A stretch of DNA of 5,519 nt from assembly GCA_016302095.1 (NCBI GenBank), contig JAEDOE010000100.1, forward strand, positions 1 through 5,519. Reading direction: 5' to 3'. A model generated the notes under the pieces. That model was not told where the DNA came from. It saw nothing but the letters and a program-made list of their open reading frames with translations, and made no database searches. Origin of the DNA: Anaerovibrio sp. (GTDB taxonomy: Bacteria; Bacillota; Negativicutes; Selenomonadales; Selenomonadaceae). Made by a program: the position numbers and the translations under genes. Shown in pieces: positions 1 to 5,478 of this stretch; position 1 is the stretch's first letter; each line of letters begins with the position of its first letter.

Positions 1-93
1 ACCTGCCGGGAGCAGGGCATCCGGGTGGATATAGAGGCCAAGGAGTATACCATTGATGGGTTAGTTGATGGATTAGTGGAGGCATTGTCATGA
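1..93 (+). CDS. hemD: Uroporphyrinogen-III synthase (HemD), C-terminal end only
   Basis: This is the last 30 codons of a gene entering from the left, open in frame 1 and ending at TGA 91-93. The peptide includes [20 protein letters not shown]. In family terms this is the typical tail of uroporphyrinogen-III synthase, where an A-x-x-Y-T-I-D-G-L-V element forms the last strand and helix. The enzyme closes and rearranges hydroxymethylbilane to uroporphyrinogen III in the cytoplasm. In Firmicutes the domain is often fused to the uroporphyrinogen-III methyltransferase CobA; whether that holds here lies outside the window. The stop overlaps the hemB start as ATGA (90-93), which indicates translational coupling within one operon. 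The assignment rests on a short tail plus the hemB/hemL neighbours. Confidence 0.78.
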   Translation, partial: TCREQGIRVDIEAKEYTIDGLVDGLVEALS

Positions 94-1064
94 TTGAGCA
101 GAAGCTGCGGCCACGCCGCATGAGAATAACGGAAAATATCCGTGCCATGGTACGGGAGACCAGCCTGTCCGTAAAGGATTTCGTGTACCCGATTTTCGTG
201 GTGCCGGGGGAGAACGTAAAGGAGGAAATTCCCAGCATGCCGGGCTGCTACCACCTGTCCGTGGACAGGGCTGTGGAGCTGGCCAGGGAGATTTCCTGCC
301 TGGGCATCCCCAGCGTAGAGGTCTTTGGCCTGCCGGAGTACAAGGATGAAATCGGTTCCAGCGCCTGGGATATGAACTCCCCGGTGCAGCGGGCCATCAA
401 GGCCATCAAGGCCAAGGTGCCGGAGCTGGCTATCGTGGGCGATGTTTGCCTGTGCCAGTACACCAATCACGGCCACTGCGGCCAGCTGTGCGGCCACTAT
501 GTGGATAATGATGCTACCCTGAAGCTCTTGCAGAAGGTGGCGGTGAGCCAGGCGGAGGCAGGGGCGGATATTATTGCGCCATCTGATATGATGGACGGCA
601 GGGTGGCTGCCATCCGGGAGGCACTGGATGAAAAGGGCTTTGCCAATGTTTCCATCATGTCCTATGCGGTGAAGTATGCTTCCGGGTACTATGGGCCTTT
701 CCGTGATGCGGCAGATTCTGCTCCCCAGTTCGGCGATCGCCGTGCCTATCAGATGGACCCTGCCAACAGTCGGGAGGCTATGAAGGAAGTGGCACTGGAT
801 ATTGCCGAGGGAGCGGATATTATCATGGTGAAGCCTGCCCTGGCTTATCTTGACGTGGTGCGCCAGGTGCGGGACAGCATCCATCATCCGGTGGCTGTGT
901 ATAATGTCAGCGGTGAGTACGCCATGGTAAAGGCAGCTGCTGCTAACGGCTGGATTGATGAAAAGCGCATTGTGCTGGAAACCCTGACCAGCATGAAGCG
1001 GGCGGGAGCGGATATTATTATTACTTATCATGCCATTGATGCGGCAAAGTGGCTGAAGGGATAA
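90..1064 (+). CDS. hemB: Delta-aminolevulinic acid dehydratase (porphobilinogen synthase)
   Basis: HemB condenses two molecules of 5-aminolevulinate to porphobilinogen, the first common step of haem, sirohaem and cobalamin synthesis, in the cytoplasm. At 324 residues it has the usual family length and is a single TIM-barrel domain. The two Schiff-base lysines are visible as K195 in [20 protein letters not shown] and K248 in [13 protein letters not shown] zinc-type metal site is visible as C120, C122 and C130 in [14 protein letters not shown], which places it with the Zn-dependent enzymes rather than the Asp-rich Mg-only ones. The substrate-binding elements YNVSGEY (271-277) and ITYHA (311-315) are present. 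The ATG at 90 is supported by GTGGAGG (76-82), seven bases upstream, and it overlaps the hemD stop by four bases. No terminator separates it from hemL. All key residues are intact. Confidence 0.97.
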   Translation: MIEQKLRPRRMRITENIRAMVRETSLSVKDFVYPIFVVPGENVKEEIPSMPGCYHLSVDRAVELAREISCLGIPSVEVFGLPEYKDEIGSSAWDMNSPVQRAIKAIKAKVPELAIVGDVCLCQYTNHGHCGQLCGHYVDNDATLKLLQKVAVSQAEAGADIIAPSDMMDGRVAAIREALDEKGFANVSIMSYAVKYASGYYGPFRDAADSAPQFGDRRAYQMDPANSREAMKEVALDIAEGADIIMVKPALAYLDVVRQVRDSIHHPVAVYNVSGEYAMVKAAAANGWIDEKRIVLETLTSMKRAGADIIITYHAIDAAKWLKG

Positions 1065-1068
1065 GTTT

Positions 1069-1119
1069 TGTACATTGGTTGAGGAATAATGCCTGTATAT
1101 TGGCTGAAGGGATGATGAC
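1069..1119 (+). repeat. Imperfect tandem duplication in the hemB-hemL spacer
   Basis: Two adjacent units of 25 and 26 bases occupy almost all of the 58-base spacer: 1069-1093 (begins TGTACATTGGTTGAGGAAT) and 1094-1119 (begins TGTATATTGGCTGAAGGGAT). They match at about 20 of 26 aligned positions, with one single-base indel. The hemL start codon follows as TGTATG, so it lies at the head of a possible third, decayed unit. A 13-base piece of unit 2, TGGCTGAAGGGAT (1101-1113), is also identical to the last sense codons and stop region of hemB (1050-1062). Each unit holds an SD-like core, GAGGA in the first and GAAGGGA in the second. The second probably serves hemL, though its 11-base spacing to the ATG is long. 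Unit 1 also opens an 8-codon ORF (1089-1115, MPVYWLKG). Confidence 0.7.
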
Positions 1120-1122
1120 TGT

Positions 1123-2448
1123 ATGCTGAATTTGGAAAAGTCTGCGGCTGCCTTTGAGGAAGCCAAGAAGCTAATGCCGGGTGGCGTCAACAGCCCGGTG
1201 CGCTCCTATCGGAGCGTGGACTGCAATCCGCCTTTCATCGCAAGGGCGGAGGGCAGCCATATCTTTGATATTGATGGCAACGAATACATCGACTATGTGG
1301 GCTCCTGGGGGCCGATGGTGGTGGGGCATGCCCATCCCCAGGTGGTCAAGGCACTGCAGGAGGCGGCAACCCGGGGAACCAGCTACGGTGCGCCAACCCT
1401 GATTGAAAGCCAGCTGGCCAAAAAGGTCATGGAGGTATATCCTTCCATGGAGGTTATCCGCATGGTGAATTCCGGCACGGAGGCCACCATGAGCGCATTG
1501 CGTCTGGCCCGGGGCTATACGGGGCGCAACAAGATTGTGAAGTTCATCGGCTGCTATCACGGCCACAGCGACAGCCTGCTGGTAAAGGCTGGCTCCGGCA
1601 TGGCTACCTTCGGCGTGCCGGACAGCCCGGGGGTTACGCCGGGGACGGCCCAGGATACCATCACCATCCCTTATAATGACTTTGAGGCCTTCAAGGCTGT
1701 CTTTGCGGAACAGGGGGCGGAGATTGCGGCGGTAATCGTGGAGCCGGTAGCTGGCAACATGGGGCTGGTGCTGCCGAAGCCGGGATATCTTGACCTTTTG
1801 CGCAAGGAAACAAAGGAGCATGGGGCACTGCTGATTTTTGATGAGGTAATGTGCGGCTTCCGGGCTTCCCTGGGGGGAGCACAGGCTGCCTATGCGGTGA
1901 AGCCTGACCTGACCTGCCTGGGGAAGATTATCGGCGGCGGCCTGCCGGTGGCTGCTTATGGCGGACGCAGGGACATCATGGAACAGGTCTCTCCTGCCGG
2001 GCCTGTGTATCAGGCAGGCACCCTTTCCGGCAATCCTCTTGCCATGACAGCAGGTCTGGAGACATTGAAGATTATTACGGCACCGCCGGAGCCGGGAGAG
2101 CCGGACTACAGCCGGGTGCTGACTATCAGGACCAAGAAGCTGGTGCTGGGTGTGGCTCAGAAGGCGAAAGAGGCAGGCGTCACCTTGCAGGTGCAGCAGG
2201 CAGGTTCCATGTTTGGCTTCTTCTTCAGTGACAGAGAGGTTGTGGATTACGAGACCTCTGCCGCCGCTGACCCGGAAGCCTTCAAGGTATGGTTCAAGGC
2301 CATGCTGGAGCAGGGAATTTACCTGGCTCCGAGCCAGTTTGAGACCTTGTTTATGTCCGGAGCCCATACTGATGAGGAGATTGACCGTACTATTGAGGCG
2401 GCCGGTGTGGCATTGAAAAAGGTGGCAGATTATCTGGCTGCCAGATAA
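1123..2448 (+). CDS. hemL: Glutamate-1-semialdehyde 2,1-aminomutase
   Basis: This PLP-dependent enzyme (fold type I, class III aminotransferase family) moves the amino group within glutamate-1-semialdehyde to give 5-aminolevulinate, the last step of the tRNA-dependent C5 route and the source of HemB's substrate. The PLP lysine is K268 in CLGKIIGGGLPVAAYGGR. D240 in LIFDEVMCGFR should pair with the pyridine nitrogen. SGTEA (118-122), YHGH (145-148) and QAGTLSGNP (297-305) are the cofactor and phosphate elements. GSGMATFGVPDSPGVTPGT (157-175) is the active-site loop typical of this enzyme rather than other aminotransferases. At 441 residues it is slightly longer than the usual 425-430, partly through a proline-rich stretch near 320-329 (APPEPGEPDY). 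An in-frame stop at 1105-1107 leaves ATG 1123 as the only sensible start. It is the last gene of the operon. Confidence 0.97.
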   Translation: MLNLEKSAAAFEEAKKLMPGGVNSPVRSYRSVDCNPPFIARAEGSHIFDIDGNEYIDYVGSWGPMVVGHAHPQVVKALQEAATRGTSYGAPTLIESQLAKKVMEVYPSMEVIRMVNSGTEATMSALRLARGYTGRNKIVKFIGCYHGHSDSLLVKAGSGMATFGVPDSPGVTPGTAQDTITIPYNDFEAFKAVFAEQGAEIAAVIVEPVAGNMGLVLPKPGYLDLLRKETKEHGALLIFDEVMCGFRASLGGAQAAYAVKPDLTCLGKIIGGGLPVAAYGGRRDIMEQVSPAGPVYQAGTLSGNPLAMTAGLETLKIITAPPEPGEPDYSRVLTIRTKKLVLGVAQKAKEAGVTLQVQQAGSMFGFFFSDREVVDYETSAAADPEAFKVWFKAMLEQGIYLAPSQFETLFMSGAHTDEEIDRTIEAAGVALKKVADYLAAR

Positions 2449-2467
2449 TCTTTTAGATGATTATAGG

Positions 2468-2505
2468 AAATCCGCCCGGGCATACAGCTCCCAGGCGGAT
2501 TTTTT
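2468..2505 (+). terminator. Rho-independent terminator of the hem operon
   Basis: The left arm AAATCCGCCCGGG (2468-2480) pairs with CCCAGGCGGATTT (2490-2502) as a 13-base-pair stem with one C-A mismatch and a 9-base loop. A run of six T (2500-2505) follows. It starts 19 bases after the hemL stop, so it ends the tetrapyrrole operon. Confidence 0.92.
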
Positions 2506-2509
2506 CCGC

Positions 2510-2546
2510 AAAAAAATGGCCGGAGCTTGCATCGCCCCGGCCCATT
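2510..2546 (-). terminator. Minus-strand terminator-like hairpin facing the hem terminator
   Basis: Read on the minus strand, AATGGGCCGG (complement of 2537-2546) pairs with CCGGCCATT (complement of 2515-2523), with one bulged G and a 13-base loop. It runs into seven T (complement of 2510-2516). The plus strand has no T-run after this hairpin, so the orientation is minus. Its T-tract lies only four bases from the T-tract of the hem terminator. No minus-strand gene is visible to the right to use it; see the finding on this site. Confidence 0.6.
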
Positions 2547-2580
2547 ACATGAAAAAACAAAAAATATAAGTGCTTTTGAG

Positions 2581-2609
2581 TTGAACATTACGTTCCCTGC
2601 TAGTATAAG
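2581..2609 (+). promoter_or_regulatory. Candidate promoter P1 upstream of the repeat-protein gene
   Basis: TTGAAC (2581-2586), a 17-base spacer and TATAAG (2604-2609) fit a vegetative sigma-70/SigA promoter. The start of transcription would be near 2616, giving a leader of about 150 bases before the ATG at 2764. This is prediction from hexamer match and spacing only. Confidence 0.5.
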
Positions 2610-2613
2610 GGAA
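2593..2613. promoter_or_regulatory. Inverted repeat over the P1 -10 box (possible operator)
   Basis: TTCCCT (2593-2598) and AGGGAA (2608-2613) form a perfect 6-base dyad separated by nine bases. The right arm overlaps the last two bases of the P1 -10 box and the left arm sits in the spacer. The half-site centres lie about 15 bases apart. That geometry would suit a dimeric repressor that blocks RNA polymerase. No regulator gene is present in the window and I do not recognise the motif. Confidence 0.35.
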
Positions 2614-2676
2614 ATTTGCGCTTTTGTCTAGTAAAATTTAGGTAAATTAAATTTGTATTATATTTCTTTGGTATTT

Positions 2677-2705
2677 TTGCATTTGGAGCAGTTTACAAGT
2701 ATAAT
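2677..2705 (+). promoter_or_regulatory. Candidate promoter P2 upstream of the repeat-protein gene
   Basis: TTGCAT (2677-2682), a 17-base spacer and a perfect TATAAT (2700-2705) form a good SigA-type promoter, with a start of transcription near 2712. The preceding 45 bases are very AT-rich, with several AAATTT tracts, and could act as an UP element. This is the more likely main promoter of the gene at 2764, with a leader of about 50 bases. Confidence 0.6.
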
Positions 2706-2719
2706 GGTAGCATAGAGGC

Positions 2720-2738
2720 TTTGCAGAAGGTTTGCAAA
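2720..2738 (+). other. Small hairpin in the leader of the repeat-protein gene
   Basis: TTTGCA (2720-2725) and TGCAAA (2733-2738) can form a 6-base-pair stem with a 7-base loop (GAAGGTT), just downstream of the predicted P2 start. It lies 11 bases before the Shine-Dalgarno sequence. With only two G-C pairs it would be weak; it could protect the 5' end of the message or be incidental. TTTGCA also recurs as a direct repeat (2720 and 2731). Confidence 0.3.
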
Positions 2739-2749
2739 CAATTGCTTAT

Positions 2750-2756
2750 AAGGAGG
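2750..2756 (+). promoter_or_regulatory. Shine-Dalgarno site that sets the start at 2764
   Basis: AAGGAGG is a full-strength ribosome binding site. It lies seven bases before ATG 2764 but only one base before the in-frame GTG at 2758, so translation should begin at the ATG. The protein then starts MLQKIF rather than MRMLQKIF. Confidence 0.85.
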
Positions 2757-2763
2757 AGTGCGT

Positions 2764-3684
2764 ATGCTTCAAAAGATTTTTAGGATAATTTTGTGCGGTG
2801 TGTTTATGTTCACCATGTCGGGGACTGCCTTTGCGGATGTGGCAAACACGGCTGAGGACAAGCTGGCTGCCGTAGAGACAACCCTGTACGGTGCGGTGCA
2901 GACCGGCCCTTTGCTGGACAGGATAGACAAGGTGGAAAAGGATTATGAGGGCGGTCATCCGGGGGGCAGCTTCATGGACAGGATTAATGCCCTGTATGAT
3001 GCCACCTATGATAATTCCAATGGCCCGTCCCTGGTTACCCAGATGAACGCCCTGGAATGGGCTGTTTCCCACAAGGTCAGCATGGCTTGCATGCAGGATC
3101 GTGTCAATGCCATGGAGATGGGGCTCAGGGGCAGGACCGCCGAGGGGACTTTCAAGCATCGGGTGGAAGTGCTGTCGCAGGATGCTTTCGGCTCCAAGAC
3201 AATTCCTCTGGTGCAGACCAATATCCCTGCCAATACCCTTGCCAAGGTAGCACTGGTGGACAGGCTGAATGCCAAGAATCTGAAGGTGGGGGATGTGATT
3301 CGCCTGCAGGCTGCTGAGGATGTGGTAGAGGATGGCATGCTGCTCTTTACCGAGGGGGCAGCTGGTGAGGCTGTCGTTACCAAGGTTTCCCAGGCAAAGA
3401 ATTTTGGCAGGAATGCAGAGATTGAGTTAGATTTCAAGTATCTGACTGCTGTGGATGGCCGCCAGCTGAACATGGTGCTGGGTGAGGAGTCCAAAAAGAG
3501 CATGGAGCAGCTGGGCATGGCGGCAGGAGCCAGCGTAGCAGGCATGCTGGTGCTGGGGCCTATCGGCATTATTGGCGGTGCCTTTGTGCAGGGCAAGAAT
3601 ATCGACCTTCCGGAGGGGACGGAGCTGTACATTCAGACGCTGAATGACGAAGTGATTTATGCTATTCCGACTACGGCTGAGTAA
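2764..3684 (+). CDS. Exported protein with five 20-residue repeats and a C-terminal beta/glycine-rich domain; family not recognised
   Basis: I cannot name this 306-residue protein. Residues 1-24 form a clear type I signal peptide: K4/R7, a hydrophobic core and an A-F-A cleavage site before D25. Residues 35-134 form five consecutive 20-residue degenerate repeats, with a partial sixth at 135-144. The pattern is a hydrophobic residue at position 3, mostly E at 4, G often at 9, L/F/M at 16, and D-R-I/V-like residues at 18-20, suggesting short amphipathic helices. From about 170 a domain begins with LKVGDVIRLQAAEDV and continues through GEAVVTKVSQAKNFGR and LTAVDGRQL, probably beta-rich. A glycine-spaced hydrophobic segment (251-277) may insert in or pack against a membrane. 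The end, LPEGTELYIQTLNDEVIYAI, is again strand-like. The gene has its own promoters and terminator, so it is probably monocistronic. The location is inferred to be the cell envelope. Confidence 0.88.
   Translation: MLQKIFRIILCGVFMFTMSGTAFADVANTAEDKLAAVETTLYGAVQTGPLLDRIDKVEKDYEGGHPGGSFMDRINALYDATYDNSNGPSLVTQMNALEWAVSHKVSMACMQDRVNAMEMGLRGRTAEGTFKHRVEVLSQDAFGSKTIPLVQTNIPANTLAKVALVDRLNAKNLKVGDVIRLQAAEDVVEDGMLLFTEGAAGEAVVTKVSQAKNFGRNAEIELDFKYLTAVDGRQLNMVLGEESKKSMEQLGMAAGASVAGMLVLGPIGIIGGAFVQGKNIDLPEGTELYIQTLNDEVIYAIPTTAE
2866..3165 (+). repeat. Coding region for five 20-residue protein repeats
   Basis: The units are residues 35-54, 55-74, 75-94, 95-114 and 115-134 of the protein starting at 2764, each exactly 60 bases long with no indel. 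Unit endings read LLDRI, FMDRI, LVTQM, MQDRV and FKHRV. Units 1, 2, 4 and 5 have E at position 4, whereas unit 3 has Y. Units 3, 4 and 5 begin NAL, NAL and NAM. DNA identity between units looks low, so the repeats are old and kept at protein level rather than recently amplified. Confidence 0.75.
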
Positions 3685-3723
3685 GCTGCCGCGTATCTAT
3701 AGAGTAAAAAAATAAGTTGCAGG

Positions 3724-3748
3724 AGGCTCTCGTTTTGAGGGCCTTTTT
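3724..3748 (+). terminator. Rho-independent terminator after the repeat-protein gene
   Basis: AGGCTCTC (3724-3731) pairs with GAGGGCCT (3737-3744) through eight base pairs, including one G-T wobble, around the loop GTTTT. A T-run continues to 3748. It lies 40 bases after the stop codon and just before the -35 box of the next gene. Confidence 0.82.
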
Positions 3749-3750
3749 GC

Positions 3751-3779
3751 TTGTATTTGCGGTGGGAATGAAGTATTAT
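3751..3779 (+). promoter_or_regulatory. Candidate promoter of the lptD-like gene
   Basis: TTGTAT (3751-3756), a 17-base spacer and TATTAT (3774-3779) fit a SigA-type promoter immediately downstream of the preceding terminator. Transcription would start near 3786, giving a leader of about 43 bases. The -10 box lies in the first copy of a tandem repeat (3771-3830). The second copy carries another TATTAT (3806-3811) but has no matching -35 box. Confidence 0.55.
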
Positions 3780-3830
3780 AGAAGGTAGTATGTTTTTTTA
3801 TAAAGTATTATAGGCGGAGTATGATTTGAT
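3771..3830 (+). repeat. Imperfect tandem duplication of the promoter/start region before the lptD-like gene
   Basis: Two adjacent copies with a 32-base period share an identical 11-mer, AAGTATTATAG (3771-3781 and 3803-3813). They then continue in parallel as AAGGTAGTATGTTTTTT and GCGGAGTATGATTTGAT, with a few changes and one indel. Copy 1 contains the predicted -10 box plus GAAGG and ATG 3790, which opens a 7-codon ORF (MFFYKVL, stop 3811-3813). Copy 2 contains the ribosome binding site GGCGGAG (3813-3819) used by the gene. It mirrors the duplication found before hemL. Confidence 0.68.
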
Positions 3831-5382
3831 GCTGAAGAATAAGGAAAAAATTTGCGGGCTGGCTGCCGGGCTTGCTGTGGCGATGACTTTTGCTGCTGGC
3901 TGCGGTGTGCTGGACATGCCAAGGGCAGAGGCAATTTATAATAGTGAAAGCGATACGGATGCGACTATTCTGGACTATGTGGAAAATCGCAGGCGCAATG
4001 CCAGGGAAAATGCCCTGAACGAAGACCAGAAGCAGCTTTTGCTGGATGCCTACGAGATGAAGGAAAAGCTGCGTGAGCCCCTGGACCCCACCAAGAATGT
4101 GCCGGTGGCAGTAGAGGGCGATGAGCTTTTTTATGACGAGAACACCGGTGATTTTGTGGTGCAGGGAAATGTGGTGATGACCTCCCTGGACAAGCGGCGG
4201 TTTATTACGGAGCATGCAGATGGTAACCTTGTATCCCAGGATGTGCAGGTGGAGGACAAGGCATATATGCTGCAGCTGACGGATGCCCAGGCAAGGATTA
4301 TTATGAACGGCTACAAGACCCAGTATAACTGGGGCAAGGAAACCGGCAAAATGGAGGATGCCCAGGGCAAGATCGACCATCAGTATGTAAAGGCAAAGCG
4401 GATTGAGTTCTATCCTGACAAGGTGGTGCTTTACGATGCCAGTGCTACCAAGTGCAGTGCTAAAAATCCTGATTATAAGATGACTGCCAAGAAGATTGAG
4501 TATTATCCCGGCATCCAGACTATTTCCTACGGCGTCAGCTACTGGCTGGGCAGCATTCCTGTGTATTCCGTGCCGAAGCAGGTCAGCAAGGAAGGGGATA
4601 AAGGCCCGTACATGCCGAAGGCCTCCTACGACAATGATAAGGGCTTTGCTATCAAGGACACCCACTACTTTTCGGTGACAGATAATGTAAATGCATATTA
4701 TGATTGGATATTGGCCCAGAAGACCAAGTTTAATTCTAATGGCGGCCTTATTTACACAACAAAAGGTATCGGTACCTTCAAAATCCAGAGCGGTTTTTTT
4801 GAGGATGCTGATGCCAGGTGGATTCACAAGGCGCCTAACTTCCGCTGGGATTACAGCTTCCGGGTGGGAGAGGCACCGTTTACCTATAGCTTTTCCTATG
4901 AGCGTGGTGCCTGGGAGCAAAACGGCAAGCATTCCATGCATACTTATTATAGGGCTGGTTTCAGCATTGACCCTATCAAGCTGGGCACCTGGCGCGTTTA
5001 TCCAAGCATCAGCTACGATATTACGGATGAGAGCTACAATGAGTCCAGGGTAAAGGGCATGGGCTATGATATCACGGCCCTGAAGGAGTTTGATGACCGC
5101 TGGATTACTTACCTTGGCTATCATTACAGCGAAAGCAACAGCCAGAACAGCGTCTTCGATTTTGATTTGGACAGCTATTCCAAGAAGATTACGGCAGGCT
5201 TCAGCTACACCTTCAGCCCGAAGGACAGGGTTGTCATAGGCTGGGCCTTTGACGGGGAACGCAATAAGCTGATGGATACGGATTATTACTGGTATCACAA
5301 TCTGCACTGCGCAGAGCTGGTGGTGCGTTATCGCGAAAAGCGGGATCAGATAAAGGTGATGGCACAGTTTGCACCATGGTGA
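3829..5382 (+). CDS. lptD: LptD/OstA-like outer-membrane LPS assembly protein, compact form
   Basis: LptD takes lipopolysaccharide from the periplasmic Lpt bridge and inserts it into the outer leaflet of the outer membrane. Residues 1-35 are an export signal; residues 48-85 are a charged, helical stretch. The OstA/LptA-like part follows at about 95-250, including GDELFYDENTGDFVVQGNVV and then TKCSAKNPDYKMTAKKIEYY and SYWLGSIPVYSVP. The last corresponds to the LptD segment around T-x-C, the A-x-x-I strand and the P-V-x-Y turn. Residues about 260-517 alternate in barrel fashion, rich in Tyr, Trp and Phe, and end in an aromatic residue (W517), typical of outer-membrane proteins. Total length is 517, against 784 in E. 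coli. ATG 3829 lies nine bases after GGAG; in-frame TTG 3826 is a less likely start. The family call is from remembered motif patterns; the alternative is another OstA-domain barrel protein. Confidence 0.75.
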   Translation: MLKNKEKICGLAAGLAVAMTFAAGCGVLDMPRAEAIYNSESDTDATILDYVENRRRNARENALNEDQKQLLLDAYEMKEKLREPLDPTKNVPVAVEGDELFYDENTGDFVVQGNVVMTSLDKRRFITEHADGNLVSQDVQVEDKAYMLQLTDAQARIIMNGYKTQYNWGKETGKMEDAQGKIDHQYVKAKRIEFYPDKVVLYDASATKCSAKNPDYKMTAKKIEYYPGIQTISYGVSYWLGSIPVYSVPKQVSKEGDKGPYMPKASYDNDKGFAIKDTHYFSVTDNVNAYYDWILAQKTKFNSNGGLIYTTKGIGTFKIQSGFFEDADARWIHKAPNFRWDYSFRVGEAPFTYSFSYERGAWEQNGKHSMHTYYRAGFSIDPIKLGTWRVYPSISYDITDESYNESRVKGMGYDITALKEFDDRWITYLGYHYSESNSQNSVFDFDLDSYSKKITAGFSYTFSPKDRVVIGWAFDGERNKLMDTDYYWYHNLHCAELVVRYREKRDQIKVMAQFAPW

Positions 5383-5478
5383 CGGAGCCGGATGACAGAC
5401 CTGTGGATATCTTGGTGATGTAATCAGATGGCAGTGCAGCTTGTACGGTGCAAAAGATGTTTTGTAAGGGGTGAAAGC

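Noticed and set aside
1171..2367. Long minus-strand ORF (398 codons) opposite hemL
   Set aside because: hemL is certain on the plus strand. The antisense frame shows no family motif, and is explained by GC-rich codon bias removing stops on the opposite strand.
2758..2763. GTG 2758 as start of the repeat protein
   Set aside because: Only one base separates it from AAGGAGG; ATG 2764 has the right seven-base spacing.
2449..2763. Riboswitch or small structured RNA in the 315-base spacer
   Set aside because: Apart from the two terminators, the short dyad and one weak hairpin, the sequence is AT-rich with no conserved aptamer-like pattern that I can recognise.
2746..3159. Minus-strand ORF that could use the orphan terminator at 2510-2546
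   Set aside because: It lies opposite the start of the repeat-protein gene. The protein looks like shadow translation, and it would start inside the plus-strand gene with no convincing ribosome site.
3826..3828. TTG 3826 as start of the lptD-like gene
   Set aside because: An ATG follows immediately with acceptable nine-base spacing, and a TTG start adds only one Met.
3808..5307. Minus-strand ORF of 499 codons covering almost all of the lptD-like gene
   Set aside because: The translated protein is rich in Ile, Leu and His with no recognisable domain. The plus strand has a signal peptide, a good ribosome site, LptD motifs and a barrel pattern, so the antisense frame is a codon-bias shadow.
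5376..5423. 15-codon ORF (MVTEPDDRPVDILVM) overlapping the end of the lptD-like gene
   Set aside because: It has no ribosome site at usable distance and no recognisable sequence. It is too short to separate from chance.
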